Assembly: GCA_001600175.1 (NCBI GenBank)
Contig: BCJC01000001.1
Span: 4,201,652-4,265,651 of the forward strand
Direction: 5' to 3'
Length of the DNA stretch: 64,000 nucleotides
From: Erythrobasidium yunnanense
Lineage: Eukaryota; Basidiomycota; Cystobasidiomycetes; Erythrobasidiales; Erythrobasidiaceae
Both the position numbers and the translations under genes were made by a program. The first letter of the stretch is position 1. Each line of letters opens with the position of its first letter. Shown piece by piece: positions 44,826 to 56,569 of this stretch. A model generated the notes under the pieces. The model was not told the DNA's origin. It made no database searches and saw only the letters and a program-made list of their open reading frames with translations.

Positions 44826-47072
44826 ATGGCCCTCTCAACGACTACGCTCCTGTATTCTGGCTTGGCTTTACTGCTGACTTACCTCGTCAAGAAGATGCTC
44901 CAGTCTGGCTCGAGGGAGTCATTCCTACCGCCTGGTGTAGGCATAGTCAATACCTCCTCGTAGAACTTCCCCCCTGACATGCATCCCAGCCTAAAACTAT
45001 CCCCATCCTCGGCAATCTTCATCAGCTTCCACTTGCATATGCTCATGTACAGGTGAATTGAGGTGTCTATATACACATCTTGTCAACCTCCCGCTGACGT
45101 GAGATACAGTTTACGAAATGGGCGAAGACCTATGGCCCGATCTACTCCTTGAAAGCCGGCAATCAGACGATAGTGGTACTTACAGGTGCCAAAGAAGTCA
45201 AAGAGCTCTTAGACAGGCGTGCAGCCAGCTCTTCAGATCGACCCGACTTGCATGTTGCAAACGAGATCATCACGAATGGAAGACATCTGCTGGCTATGCC
45301 TTATGGCGATAGATGGAGACTGGTACGAAAGATCATCCATCAGCACCTCACTATCAAGATGTGCGAGCAGCATCATCAGAAGGTGCAGTCGGCAGAGTCT
45401 GTTCAGATGGCACGCGATTTCACCCTGCTTTCCCTGCTATCAATCTGACTTGTTACCCTTCTGCATTAAGATGCTCCACCTCATCGAGAAGCCATCCGAC
45501 TTCTACAAGAGAGTACAGCGCTACTCGACAGCCGTCATACTTTCCATCATATTCGGAAGGAGAGGCCCCACTTTCGACGGAGCAGTTCAGCAGATCTACG
45601 ATGTCATGGAGCCTTGGAGCGAGATTGTAGAGACTGGCGCTACGCCTCCCATGGACTTCTTTCCTTTCATCAAGCAGCTCCCTGATTTCCTTTCTCCATG
45701 GCGTAAGAAGGCAGAGCATGTTCGACAGCTTGAATTAAAGGTTGGCTTGCTCGTAGCGACTACGTATAGGTGTGATTGCTGATGTCCCCGTGAATAAAGC
45801 TGTACGGGGACCTCAGCAGACAAGTACGAGATAGAAGAGCCAGAGGCATCGAAAGAGGTTCTCTCCTGGACAAGGTCTATGAGCTGCAACAGGACACCAA
45901 AGATCCCATACTTGATGATGAGCAGGTTGCGTATATCGGAGGGGTCTTGCTTGGTAGGTATACATTCCCAGTTGCACAAGATATGCTATTGATGCATCGT
46001 GTTGGTCTTGCAGAAGGAGGAAGCGATACTACTTCCAGTCTATTGTTGGCCTTCATCATGGCTTGCTGCCATTGGCCCGACATGTTTGTACGTCTGAACA
46101 GCCCTGCCGAGTTCATACTCCGCCGTAGCTGACTGCCATCGTGTACAGGCCAAAGTACAGGCTGAAGTGAACAGTGTCTGCGGCAGAATCAGGCTTCCAG
46201 CCTTCGAGGACTACGAGAGGATGCCATATGTCCGAGTAAGAGAGCTTCGCGAGGCCGTTCACGCAGACGCAGGCTGAGACTGGGTCTTGACATAGATGTG
46301 CATCAAAGAGGTGCAGAGATGGAGACCGGTCGTCATAATGGCCTTTCCCCACCGCTTGACTCAAGATGAGACATATGGTCCATATCTGTATGTGTACACA
46401 CCGTCTTGTCCGTGCGAGCGCATTGTAGCTGAGCCCTGTCTTGACGACATCGCTTCCCAGACTCAAGAAGGGCACCACCTTGATCGGCAACACCTGGGGC
46501 TTGCAGATGGACGAAGAGCGTTTCCCTGATCCACAAGAATTCAAGCCTGAACGATACAAGGACTTCCCGTTGTCTGCACCAGAATATGCTGCCATGAGCG
46601 GTGACGATGCTAGAGATCACTGGGGATACGGCTATGGCCGAAGAATCTGTGTTGGTGTGAGTTATGCGCGCTGGATGGGCTTCTTCGACGGCTGATCGCT
46701 CGTATCTTCGCCCGATATAGCTGCACATCGTAAGATTGATCAGGACTATCCCTCTATCGGAGCTGACGGGTATATCGTGGACGCAGGCGGAAAGATCCAT
46801 GTTCATCAACATAGCTCGACTGGCATGGTGTTTCGACATCAGTTCTGACCCGAAGGCTCCTGTCGACATCCGTGAGTAGCACTCCACGAACAAATATGGC
46901 CTGTACTTACCTTCTTGCGGCGTTTTGACCTTCAGACAACTTCACGCCTGGATTCTTGTCGGCCCCTAAGCCATTCAGCTGCCAGATCACGCCACGCGAC
47001 GAGCATGTCACGAAGGTCCTTCAGGAGGAGCTTGTCGAAGCAGAAGCCGTCTTTGGACAGTATGAGGATTGA
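44826..47072 (+). CDS. Cytochrome P450 monooxygenase
   Basis: About twelve exons from MALSTTTLLYSGLALLLTYL, an N-terminal membrane anchor. P450 blocks in order: FLPPGPKTIPILGNLHQL, FTKWAKTYGPIYSL, MPYGDRWRLVRKIIHQHL, RYSTAVILSIIFG, the I-helix GGSDTTSSLLLAFI, the K-helix ExxR (KEVQRWRP), RFPDPQEFKPERY and the haem loop YGRRICVG|LHI|AERS with Cys ligand. LHI is encoded by a 9-nt exon (46721-46729). The gene ends GQYED at 47072. Closest in style to fungal CYP families that oxidise polyketides or aromatics, but no substrate can be named. One border (near 45420-45470, between QMARDF and LHLIEKP) has no GT donor that keeps the expected residues, so a rare splice or damage is possible there. Confidence 0.88.
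46721..46729 (+). other. 9-nt microexon (Leu-His-Ile) in the P450 haem-binding loop
   Basis: CTGCACATC is flanked by an upstream intron (46657-46720, GTGAGT...ATATAG) and a downstream intron (46730-46786, GTAAGA...ACGCAG). Including it gives CVGLHIAERSMFINIARLAW, the spacing found in P450s after the haem Cys; omitting it removes three residues from that loop. Confidence 0.75.
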
Positions 47073-47173
47073 GAAAGGGAAGCTTTCCTTCCGAAAATGT
47101 AGTAAGGCGACAACAACATCTGAAATGAAGACATAGGGGTCCAGCGAGAGCTGCATTTTATGTACTAGCAGAC

Positions 47174-48452
47174 TCATGCTTGAGGAGATTTGATCAGAGG
47201 TGATGCAGCATCTTCAGGCAGATCCCCGTAGATCCCCAATAGCTTGCGCAATTCTTGATTCTCCTTCTCCAGCCGTACAAGCTCCGTATCTCTTTCTAAC
47301 GCTTGAGTCGAAAGTTCCATTTGCCCATCTTCCGCCAGCAATTTCAGATAGCCTCCCTCGTACAGATCCAGCTTCGAATCTGCTCTTTTCCTCCGCTGCT
47401 GGCTCGCAGCAGAAGTGCTTGCTCCACCTGATGATTTCTTGCTTGCTATAGACCGCGCTACACTAGCTTGCCGCGTTGTCCTGCGCGCGAAAGCTGCCAG
47501 ACTACTCAAGTCTGGCTTGCCCGGCCCGCCATCTGAGAGACCCATTGGATCGATATTAGATATCTTGTCAGCTTCTTCGTCTGAAGAGGTATCGTCGTCA
47601 TCGTCTTCTGAGGAGATCTCGTCGTCCGATGGGTCTTCGCCTTGCGAACTCCGTAATGCTTTCCTCAGTAGACCAGCCAGATTCGACAGAGCCATCTGCA
47701 ATTGGAACTGATTAAGAGGAGCACTGCCATTCGACTGGCCTGGTATGGGCAAAAGAGTCGCATTGTCACTTGAAGGAGATGCTGCAGCTGCTGAAGAAAT
47801 GGCCGACGTGCCGGAGTGCTGCAGCAGGAGCGTCTCGTAATGTTTAGCAGAGTCTAGCTCAAACTGCTGTGTTGAAGCCTGCAAGATCAGCAAGCAATCA
47901 GCTTGCAGTACGGTCACTGGTCTTCGAATTAGTATGCTCACAGCAAAGCCCCTAAACCTCGCCATGACGTTATCCAGAGTCCCTTCGTAGTCTTTCAGCA
48001 GCATGGATAGTTGCCGGTTCTCATACTGCAGAGCCTGGTTCTCGAGCGTCAGAGTCGCGTTGTACCGCTCGAGCTCGGATTCGAATTGTTCTGGGGACGA
48101 CCATTGATAAGCACTACACCCATGTACGAATGATGTGTTAGAGCAGGCCAACCTTTGGTGATGTCGGTGTTGAAGCGTCGTAGGGTGAATCCGATGCCAG
48201 TATGGATAGCTTGGGTCTGGCCGTAACATAGACAGGTCAGGAGACAAGCTTGGGACTATTGCTCTGCTTTGTAAGTACCTTGAGTTGCTCGCATTGCCGT
48301 TTCAGCGAGTCGCAATGTTCCCTGTTCGCTGATAGCTGGGCCGACAATTCGGTAAGAAGTCCCCAGAGACTGATACGAGAGCTTTAGCGAGCGTTCCAAG
48401 AGTTATAAGTCGCCAGAATGTACCGCGATACTTCATCGTCGACGACAGTCAT
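47174..48452 (-). CDS. SIKE/FGFR1OP2-family coiled-coil protein
   Basis: Five exons or so from MTVVDDEVSRLWGLLTELSA (48452) to the stop at 47174. N-terminal coiled coil: LLTELSAQLSANREH and LKRQCEQLK. Next come TQAIHTGIGFTLRRFNTDIT and the conserved ENQALQYENRQLSMLLKDYE with LDNVMARFR, which is the SIKE signature. A long middle is Ser/Asp-rich with an acidic tract (SSEDDDDDTSSDEEAD), and the C terminus is again coiled coil (LVRLEKENQELRKLLGI). SIKE-family proteins belong to STRIPAK or SIN-inhibitory phosphatase assemblies; the PP4R1-like gene elsewhere in the window is another phosphatase regulator, but no link is shown. The acidic insert makes it longer than animal SIKE. Confidence 0.75.
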
Positions 48453-48580
48453 GGTTGTAGCAAGGTAATGATATGGTGCGGAGCCAAGGAGGGCCGAATT
48501 ATACTCGTGAAGACGAAGCTGCTTTGTAATAACGAGCTATACAACAACATGATCACGACGGCACAAAGATGGCGTTGCTG

Positions 48581-49300
48581 CTATTGCCCGCGCTTCTCCT
48601 TAAGAACCGGATCCTGGAAAGCTTTACTACATTGACTGGGAATGGCCTGATCAGCTGTGTTATTCGCTAAACAATACCCTTCCAGCTTACGTGCACACAT
48701 AGAAAAGCGTCATTCGACTCTCGGCTCGCTTAGTCTGCTGATCCTGGTAGAAGACGGCTCTACGTAGTGAAAGGTTAGCTAGCACCTCACCTCGCGGTGA
48801 AGTGTACTCACTCTGGATGTCCGCATCGTGGACACTGCATCTGTGTGCGGGGCTGAGGAAGGGGAAAGTCTGAATAAGCGATGGTAGCTGAAGCCAGACG
48901 ATTTCCACACACAAGCGTAGGGTCCGTATGCAAATCTTGCGTAACACCAGCAGTCTCTCTGTAGCATAGCTGAAGGTTAGCAGTGTCCAGAACGGCCCAA
49001 AGGAGTGAGTCTGGCTGACTTCAATTCGGTGATGAGCTCGTTTCGATGGACGCAGATGTTTGTAGTCTCCTCAAACCCTGCAGAATCATTGAGTTAGGAT
49101 AGTATCTTGATGTATACGGTGCTTTGCAGCTCACAGTCGCAATTCCTGCACGAGTACAGCAGGACTTTGTGCACCTTGTCTGCCTTCGGATACAGCCTGG
49201 AGTAACATCAGGCATCTTCAGTGAGGGCATTGCTTTGATGATTACGCAGCACGCACAAGTTGTTGCAGTCACCGCAGAAGCGGACGGATGCTCCAGACAT
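48581..49300 (-). CDS. RPB9: RNA polymerase II subunit RPB9
   Basis: Six exons from MSGASVRFCGDCNNLLYPKA (49300) to the TAG at 48581-48583, about 137 residues. The N-terminal zinc ribbon has RFCGDCNN and LLYSCRNCD; then HRNELITELKETAGVTQDLH, TDPTL and the second ribbon QCPRCGHPEAVFYQ, TLFYVCTQCSKAFQ. The last intron (GTAAGC...CCCAG) must be removed to reach the CTQC pair and the ending VLKEKRGQ; reading through would stop after VCT. RPB9 sits at the jaw of Pol II and supports start-site choice, TFIIS-linked proofreading and transcription-coupled repair. The gene lies head-to-tail with the kinase and SIKE genes. Confidence 0.93.
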
Positions 49301-49503
49301 GCTTGATATCGGGAAGAACGAGAGAGACGAGACATCCAGAACACCTTACGCATCAGGAGGACTCCAAGAACTTCATATAGTTGTTACTATTGTCTTACAA
49401 CAGCTTGCTCAACGACGCAGCAGCCATTATTATACTAAACTACGGCTACATGATTTAGCGAACGATATTAGACGACATTAGCACGATCTCCTACATATGC
49501 TAC

Positions 49504-51060
49504 TCAAGACTCCTGCGCATCTTGTGAGAAGAGCGTCTCGTCCCTCAGAGTTGGCAAGCGAGTCAATACTTGAGCAGGAGCGCCTCCACCTTGTGTAGAT
49601 CGCAAGGTCTCTTGTCGCGCCGGTGCGCCTCCTTCCTTTCCTGCCTGCTGATCCTGATTCACTGTCTGACCAGAAGACGCTCCATTGCTAGACATCTGGA
49701 ACCAGGCAAACTGACGGGCAGCTTGAGGCGTAGGCCTGTCTCTCGGATCCCGGGACGTGAGGGCTGCTATGAGTTGCATCGCTACGTTTTTACAGTATCA
49801 GCTGAGTTTATAGAGGAAAAGGTGGTAGTGCTCACCCTCTTCGCTGATATGACCCCATTTGTTGGCGTAAAATACCACATCTGTTTGCGTGCTCTCGCGG
49901 ATCAAGCTTCTAGCGTCACGGGATGTCCACGGTGACCAATTACTTAATATCGTATATCCTACGCTACCGTGCATCAGTTGTAGATTCGGATGATTGAAAG
50001 ACCGCTATTGCAGGCCTCACCTAATATGCCCACAGAGTACAGATCCGCTTTCTTGCCATGCCCTTTCCGCAGGAAGATCTCTGGTGCCGAGAAACCTGAA
50101 TTCCCCGGTCTTAGCTTCCACACAGTATGTAACCCATGCTGAGATTAGCTCACCGGGCGTCCCGCTCACATCCCAGATAGGACTAGCATCGTAGTCGTCT
50201 GCATTCACAGTGTCGTCCAACACATGTGCTATACCAAAGTCCGCCAGACCGAAGTCTAGCGGATCATCCAGGTTGCGATATAGAAGGTTCTCCAGCTGTA
50301 GAGTCAGAGTCAGCGCATGCGTCCAGGCAAGATATCACTTGTATTTCACCTTGATATCTCTGTGCACCATGCCTTGCGAATGTATCCATGCTACGGCATC
50401 CTACGTAAAGCGATCAGCCTGCATTCCCAAGCTAACAGGGGAGAGCAGGCACACCAGCAATCTACCGAGCGTCGCACGCGCATTCACCTCTGACCATGCG
50501 CCGTATTTCTCTAATCGATCCATCATGTCGCCTCCCATTGCCAACTCTAGAGCAAGATAATAATGGCTTGAGGTCTTGAACCAATCGTACATCTTCACTG
50601 TCAATCAAGATTCATTAGTCATGTTGAAGGATGCAGGATGATATGAGCACCCATACGGACGCGCCCTTCTGCACCCTCCAAGATGATCTGCTTCTGGACG
50701 ATCCGCACATATCGTTTGTGATCTACGATAGCGTCCTTGCGTACGATCTTCATCGCGATATCATGATTGAGCTTTAGACTCTTGGCTCGCACCACGCCTG
50801 TCCTTGCCAATGTTCAGTTGTGTGCACTCGTCGATGACCGCGTATTAATAGCGCGCACGAGCAGAGCCTCCAAGACCCAGCAGAGCAGAATCACCGTCTT
50901 CTAAGACCTATAAATGATAGACGGATGAGAGAATGTCCCGGAAAGCGGCCAGCTGAGGGAGGACCAAATGTACGTAATCTTTCTTCTTCTCGTAGTATTC
51001 AGCAGGCTCGGTACGGAAGGCTTGGGCAGCATGTTTCGCAGTCTTAGAGAAGAGTCCCAT
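49504..51060 (-). CDS. CAMK-like protein kinase
   Basis: At least eight exons from MGLFSKTAKHAAQAFR (51060). N-lobe: GLGGSAR region as a glycine loop, then TGVVRAKSLKLNHDIAMKIV with the ATP Lys. Hinge: WFKTSSHYYLALELAMGGDM. Catalytic loop HRDIKLENLL, DFG in LADFGIAHVLDD, and the P+1 region GTPGFSAPEIFLRKGHGKKA. C-lobe: ADLYSVGILG and ALTSRDPRDRPTPQAARQF, followed by a Gln/Gly/Ala-rich tail. The motif set is that of CAMK-type Ser/Thr kinases; no calmodulin-binding helix is obvious. At the usual alpha-C Glu the segment reads KQIIL, so the salt-bridge Glu seems to be Gln unless splicing there differs. Functional class is by family only. Confidence 0.82.
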
Positions 51061-51436
51061 GGTGAGGCTGCTCAATCTTGTTAGAAGAGCCAAATGTATT
51101 GCCGGATTGTCCGAAAGAGAGAGGAGCGTGATGGAACAGCAGATCGCAGTCGCCTTTGCTCCCTAGATGCGACAGATAAGTATCGTATAGACAGGAATCT
51201 GAACCTGCTTGTCTGCATTCTTGACTACTTTCTTGTGTGACTTTGTTTGTTGTTGCTCTGCCCTGGTCCTATTCTCATCCTCCCTCGGTTCGTATTCTCT
51301 CGTCATCTCCATCTGTTTCTGCAACAATCAGCACTTCCATAGTCATTGACTATACCTCAGCTGGACATCTGTGAAGAAAAGCGTCGATTTTCCAGAGATA
51401 ACGCATCGATCTCGAACCGGCTCAATAACCTGGAAG

Positions 51437-53090
51437 ATGGGTTTCCTCGACTTCAAGACACTTGCCTTACTTCCTCTACTATCTGGCTATGCTCTGGCTG
51501 GACAGCTAGGCGAGATTGCTCAAGGTGCAAAAGGCATAAGTCTGGCGCTCGATCCTCAAGAACCGGTACACAACACGACAGCCGTACTGAGCAGGAACTG
51601 GTGAGGCAACTGTCACTGATCTTGACTCTGAAGCAATGCTGAGCCTGCTATCGGTCGTCGTAGCGCTTACTTCGGTCTGTTTGTTTGGATCACACGTGAA
51701 GTCCGCTGCATGAACTGATACGTCGCATCAAGGCTGGTTTCCCGATGATGGCAACAGAGTTTATGGGTCGACGGGCGTACAGCATACACTCCAAGAAATC
51801 AACGCAGCAGTCGGGATACCTTCATTCGCAGTAGGAGGATATGCGCATCAGGTAGGTAGAGCAAGATCGGCGGATAGTAATAGCCGCTGACTATATGTGA
51901 TAGGATAACGATCTCTATGATCCACTAGATGCAAGCACGCACTTCAATGGATCAGAATGGGCGCAATTCTTGCCCGAGGCTGTAGCGACCAATGCCATCT
52001 TCGTTGCGTCCCTGAACGTGAGCATAGCATCATCGCTGTAGCTGTATTCCGTACTAAATGGAAGATCGATGCAGCCCGTTCACGGCTATGGAGGTTTCAT
52101 GCCCAACGATACGCAAAACTTGGACGCCTTGATCACCGTACTTCAGGCCTTTGTAGAGCAAGGAGTGACAGTCTGGCTTCGATATGCTTTCGAGTTCAAC
52201 TGGTACACCCAGAGAGGCTCAGGTAGGGCATACACCATACCTGCACACGCGGGTTCGCCCACTGACTATGGGATCGTTCGCATTCTGCAGACGACCTCGA
52301 CCCGAACCATCGAAGAACATACTATGACCCAAGTGTCGCAAATTTTCTCTCATCATGGAAGCTCGTCTACACGCGCGTCAAGGCCGCTCTACCTTCTGTG
52401 CAGCTGATGTGGTGTGCGAACGTGAGCTTAAAAAAAGGAGTTGAGTTTTTCTTCACGCTGACGTGATTCGTCAGACTGCGCCGAATGACCAGATCCGCCC
52501 GTTCTGGCCTGGCCCAGACTATGTAGATATGTAAGGCCATCAGACTACGCAAGGCTCGCGGAAATACTGACGAGGATATACAGAACTGCGATAGACTACT
52601 ACACATACCTGGGAGCGGCGCAAGGCGACTACTACAACATTCTCGGCTTCACCCAAGATTTCCACGATGAATTCGCTCTGCCGCATGATAAGTCGTTCTT
52701 CTTGGTATGTCCAGCTTCTTCTACATCTCAGCCAGACGCTGAAAGTGTTGTGTGCATGCAGGGCGAAACGGGCACTCGCTCGAACCGGACGCAAGACAAC
52801 CTGCAGTGGGTGAAGACCTGTACCTCCCAGGACACCTGCAATGCAATGGCGAACTACAGAGGTCTTTTCTGGTTTAATTGTTGTCACAAGCTCCCTGCGA
52901 TGCGTTTCTTCCTGTTCTGACTTCGGTGGTGCATCTTAGATATCAAGAACGGCCTCAACCACAATCTGGTCCTGAACTCCGACTACCCAGGAGTGACTGC
53001 ACAATTCGTGGATGTGAGTGTGCAGATACACTGTGCGATAGCTCAGCAGCTGAACAGATGATTGTCTCTCAGCTTATGGCCAGCTCATAA
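51437..53090 (+). CDS. Secreted glycoside hydrolase, GH26-like
   Basis: About nine exons from MGFLDFKTLALLPLLSGYAL (51437), a signal peptide. Segments: CNAEPAIGRRSAYFGWFPDD, GIPSFAVGGYAHQDNDLYDP, VHGYGGFMPNDTQ, the barrel strand VTVWLRYAFEFNWYTQ with a candidate acid/base Glu, FLSSWKLVYTRVKAALPSVQ, LMWCANTAPND, a TAIDYYTYLGAAQGDYYNIL block, KSFFLGETGTRSN with a candidate nucleophile Glu, and an ending MIVSQLMASS. The order of strands and the two Glu resemble GH26-type mannanase-like TIM barrels, but the family is uncertain. The second exon (51634-51674) is required to give YFGWFPDD, leaving a first intron of only 33 nt. The enzyme is secreted and probably acts on a wall or plant polysaccharide. 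Confidence 0.72.
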
Positions 53091-53411
53091 TGCCGCCTCA
53101 GCAAACACCGGCCTATTTAACGAAGCAAGGGGGTCCCTTCCACTTTTTCTTCTCTCAAGACGTGCTTGTTATAAAACACTGGGGTTACTGAGATATGAGC
53201 GTCAGGGCTGTTCGTCTTTCATGTAGGAAGTATTCGCCAGAATTGAGCTTTGGTATCGGGGGAGAACTTACACGGACATTTTCACTACAAGTAACATTAC
53301 CACATCATGTTCTGTCGTTGTTGTTACGATTAAGCAAGGCCCCATGCGTTTTGTCCTTCTGACTAATCAGCAGCTACCTATTCATTTGCAACTCGCCCTA
53401 AACGGTCAACA

Positions 53412-54209
53412 ATGCAAACAGCGCTACAGAAGAGCGTCGGACGCGCATATTCACTATCTCGCTGCACTCTTTGCGGCCATAAATTGCCTGCCCGGACAGC
53501 CGGACGTCTAGCCCAAGGAGTACGCAGCTACTCGTCAAACCGCCCGCAAGTCCTACGCCTAGCAAGATGGGAAGCTTCGACGTCGTCCTCCTACCATACG
53601 TCCGTGACCTGGCCTTCCAGGGTCTCACCGGGAAGACGGTCTTTTGCGACTGTCGTAGAGCCACCGAAGGCGCCCGAAGACGATCTACCCGAGCCGGTGC
53701 TGAAGGAAGGCAGTGAATCACCTGAGAGTACTCTGACCATCACTGCAGCTGCCGAAAAGGTGAGAGAGCCCGACTCTCCATCATCATGGATTACTCGACT
53801 GATAAGGAATCGCAGCAACTCGCTCTCATACAGCAAAGAGACAATGATCCGAATCTAGCGTTACGGATTCTCGTGGAGAGCGGTGGATGTCATGGCTATA
53901 GCACGAAGCTGCAGCTGGCGAACATAGCAAGCGATAGAGCCGAGGATGACTAGTACGTACACGTTAGGCGATCAGCCTGCATACTTGCTGACTGCTTCAT
54001 GTTACAGCATCCTCCGTGCGACTTCAGCAAACTCGCAAGCCGTCAAGACTGGACTTCTTCTCGTCGATGCGCTCACTCTTTCCCTGATCAAAGGCTCTAC
54101 GCTCGACTATGCTACAGAACTCATTGGAAGCAGCTTCAGACTCATTGACAATCCTCAAGCGAGCGGTAAAGGTTGCGGATGCGGTGTTTCCTGGGAGATG
54201 AAGATCTAG
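53412..54209 (+). CDS. ISA2: Mitochondrial iron-sulfur cluster assembly protein Isa2 (A-type)
   Basis: Three exons from MQTALQKSVGRAYSLSRC (53412). A 110-residue basic/Ser-rich N terminus serves as mitochondrial presequence and linker. The A-type fold follows: LALIQQRDNDPNLALRILVE, SGGCHGYSTKLQLANI, DDYILRATSA, LLLVDALTLSLIKGSTLDYA, ELIGSSFRLIDNPQASGKGC and GCGVSWEMKI. The three Fe-S ligands are present (SGGCHGY and CGCG). Isa1/Isa2 with Iba57 mature [4Fe-4S] clusters of mitochondrial enzymes. Length is typical once the presequence is removed. The mL46 gene starts only 151 bases downstream on the same strand, so two mitochondrial genes are neighbours. Confidence 0.94.
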
Positions 54210-54360
54210 GAAACCATTATGGCAGAAAGTAGCTTTTTTGGGCGGGCGTTGTTGTTGATATAGCCTACTGTAGCATATACAAAACATCTCAAGGAGTAAA
54301 GATTCTAACCGGACAGAGCGTTCATATTCGTAACTTCGTCTCTGCTTCGCATCAATCGCT

Positions 54361-55500
54361 ATGGCTTCACTTGCTCGCGGTCGACTTTCCTGCAAATTCT
54401 GTGCTCATGCAGTAGCGTCGACATCTCGTCTGCAGCCTGGTAGGCCAACTTCCGGCTTCAGCAAGATCGCACGCAATTCTGACGAGACTTTTTTGATTGA
54501 ACGGTACAGCGAGCGTTGCAAGGCGATATCAAAGCACTACGGCGGCAGTAAAGTACGCTCCTGAAGCTACTGCATCTACATCTGGTTCTACGTCCACATC
54601 CGAAACTCCCTCTACTTCCTCTCCCCCTTCATCGCAATCCCAAGCTTCTCGGTCGACTACCCGCGTCGTTGCAGCTATACTACTCAGCAGGCCACCTCGA
54701 GCACAGACGGCGTTGACGCCGTTCGAAAGAGAGTTCTACCGCTATTCTCGGCGGATCCAGAAAGCTGTCGGATCAGAATTCAAGCCAGAGTGGTACTTTC
54801 GCAAAGGCAGTCAAGGAGAGCAAGCGTATAGGGAGCTAGTTGGTGAGCGATCCTACAGCTCGGAGCCTACCGTACAATTAAGCTAAGGCCTTTCCGGTTT
54901 AACTCTTGCTAGATGCAGCAGAACAGGGTAAAGAATTAGAAGATACAGAAAGTGCGCTGAACAACGAGGCAGACAAGGATCTGCATAGCCTCGAGCGCAG
55001 GAGAGACAGGACGCTGTACTTCTTGGCCAAGAAGAATCGCGAACAACACGCCTGGCAGTTTCGTATGTTGACGGATCACAAAGCTTGAATCGTAGCATAG
55101 CCTGCTGACTACTCGTGATCCTCGACAGCGCAAGGAGGAGTGGAGAAGTCTGAGAACCTGGTGAAAGCTGCGCTGCGAGAACTGCACGAAGAGTTTGGTA
55201 CCGAGCTTGATGTGTGGCAGACTGGGATCCTTCCAGCGGCATTCCATGCATATCCTCAAGCAACAGAACAAGGAAAAGACAACACGAAGGTGCGTCTGCT
55301 GGCTTTCATAGCCTTCACTCTCGACGTGCTGACCCTTTTCAACGCAGGTCTTCTTCATGCCAGCTCGCATCATGCGCGGTGAAGCCAAACCGAATAAAGA
55401 GGAGGGCCTAGTCGACTATGCATGGTGTACGCGGGAGGAGCTCAAGGAAAGAGTTGACGGCCAGTACTTCGAGTCGATCAAGCACGCTCTGGCGGAGTGA
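54361..55500 (+). CDS. Mitochondrial large-subunit ribosomal protein mL46 (MRPL17/46, Nudix-like fold)
   Basis: Five exons. MASLARGRLSCKFC starts a presequence; a GTAGGC donor at about 54440 joins it to ASVARRYQSTTAAV. The body has VVAAILLSRPPRAQTALTPF, EREFYRYSRRIQKAVG, FKPEWYFRKGSQGE, then DRTLYFLAKKNREQHAWQFP, a Nudix-like box QGGVEKSENLVKAALRELHE and the end VFFMPARIMRGEAKPNKEEG, SIKHALAE. The degenerate Nudix fold (WQFPQGGVE) is a hallmark of mL46; it binds rRNA rather than hydrolysing nucleotides. The enzyme-type REUXEE core is not intact, as expected. Confidence 0.88.
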
Positions 55501-56569
55501 GTCTGCGAGTACCTGGAAAAGAGAAGGTGTCGCCAGCTGTAGACATGAAGCATAGTCGTCGCAAGGATGGGATGGAGTTAATCCTTGAAATCGTCTGAGC
55601 TTGCATTCCTGACAACTGCCTTTGCGCACTGGCCGTTCCTGCCTGGTCTTCAACACCTTAATCTCTGGATCTGCTACATCCATGGCTACTCTACTGCTTG
55701 TCTGGTTGCTCCTCTATCGTATTTGCTAAGTCGTTCTGCGATAAACGCGTTCGCTGTCCGCACACCTCGACGGCGGTTTTTTCGACCACGACTTCGACTT
55801 CGCTTGACGGGTCGCTCGAATCTTGCTGATGAGAAATGACTGAGCAGCTGCCGTATCTCCTTCCCATGCACCGATGTCTGCCCATCTTTGCAGGGCTTGT
55901 CGAGGTAAATAAACAACAACAAGAGGGATCCGCCATGCAGCGAATTAGTGACCTTAGGCCGACCTTGTTTACAACCCTAAGAGTTAGCTTACCCTTCTAC
56001 TCTCATTACACGCTTATAAGCCCTTATTGCGACTCCACGCTCAACCCTGCCGCGAAGAAACGCGCCTCACCTTCGATCACACGCCTCAATATTTTCCCCG
56101 TACCTTCGAAGGCGAGCATGCCTGCAGGAAATTGGTAAACAACCTCGAACAAAGCGTGCGAGAACATCTCCCGGCATGCCGAGGCGCAAATACGCGACTC
56201 ATGAAAAGCGAGCCCAGAGAAGATTCAGGCTAGGGAAGAAAACAAACACAAACGCGGCTGAGTTTGACCTTATCGACGGAAGGCATGCACTACTACTAGG
56301 ATTCTGGCACGCTTCCATGCCTGCCAACTGCGCTCGGCTGAATTCCCTTCCCTTGAAATACCGCTCACCTGCTCCTGCTTCTCTCTTCCTTTCCTTCTCA
56401 TCCAAACAGCTTTACTTCCCCCTTCCCTCTCCCTTCAGCCCTATCTACAACACACTCGTTTGTACACCCACACTCATTTAAAAAGCTCCTTCACCTCTAC
56501 GGTAATACTACAAAGCATCCACTGCCACTTTCCCCATCTAACACAAAACAACAAACCCAAATCAACAAG
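55501..56569. promoter_or_regulatory. Upstream region of the secreted protein gene, with a CT-rich and A/C-rich leader
   Basis: About 1.07 kb. From about 56340 to 56440 the plus strand is CT-rich, then an A/C-rich leader (ACACAAAACAACAAACCC and CAACAAGATG) ends at the next ATG. This pattern is typical of strongly expressed fungal genes. A minus-strand frame at 55686-55922 (ARFERPVKRSRSRGRK) has no ATG and no domain I can name, so I do not annotate it. Confidence 0.55.

Noticed and set aside
54440-54512. Possible third GC-AG intron in the mL46 presequence
   Set aside because: A canonical GTAGGC donor at about 54440 gives the same frame, so a GC donor is not needed.
55686-55922. Minus-strand frame with ARFERPVKRSRSRGRK
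   Set aside because: It has no ATG, no partner exons and no known domain, and it lies in the 3' flank of mL46.
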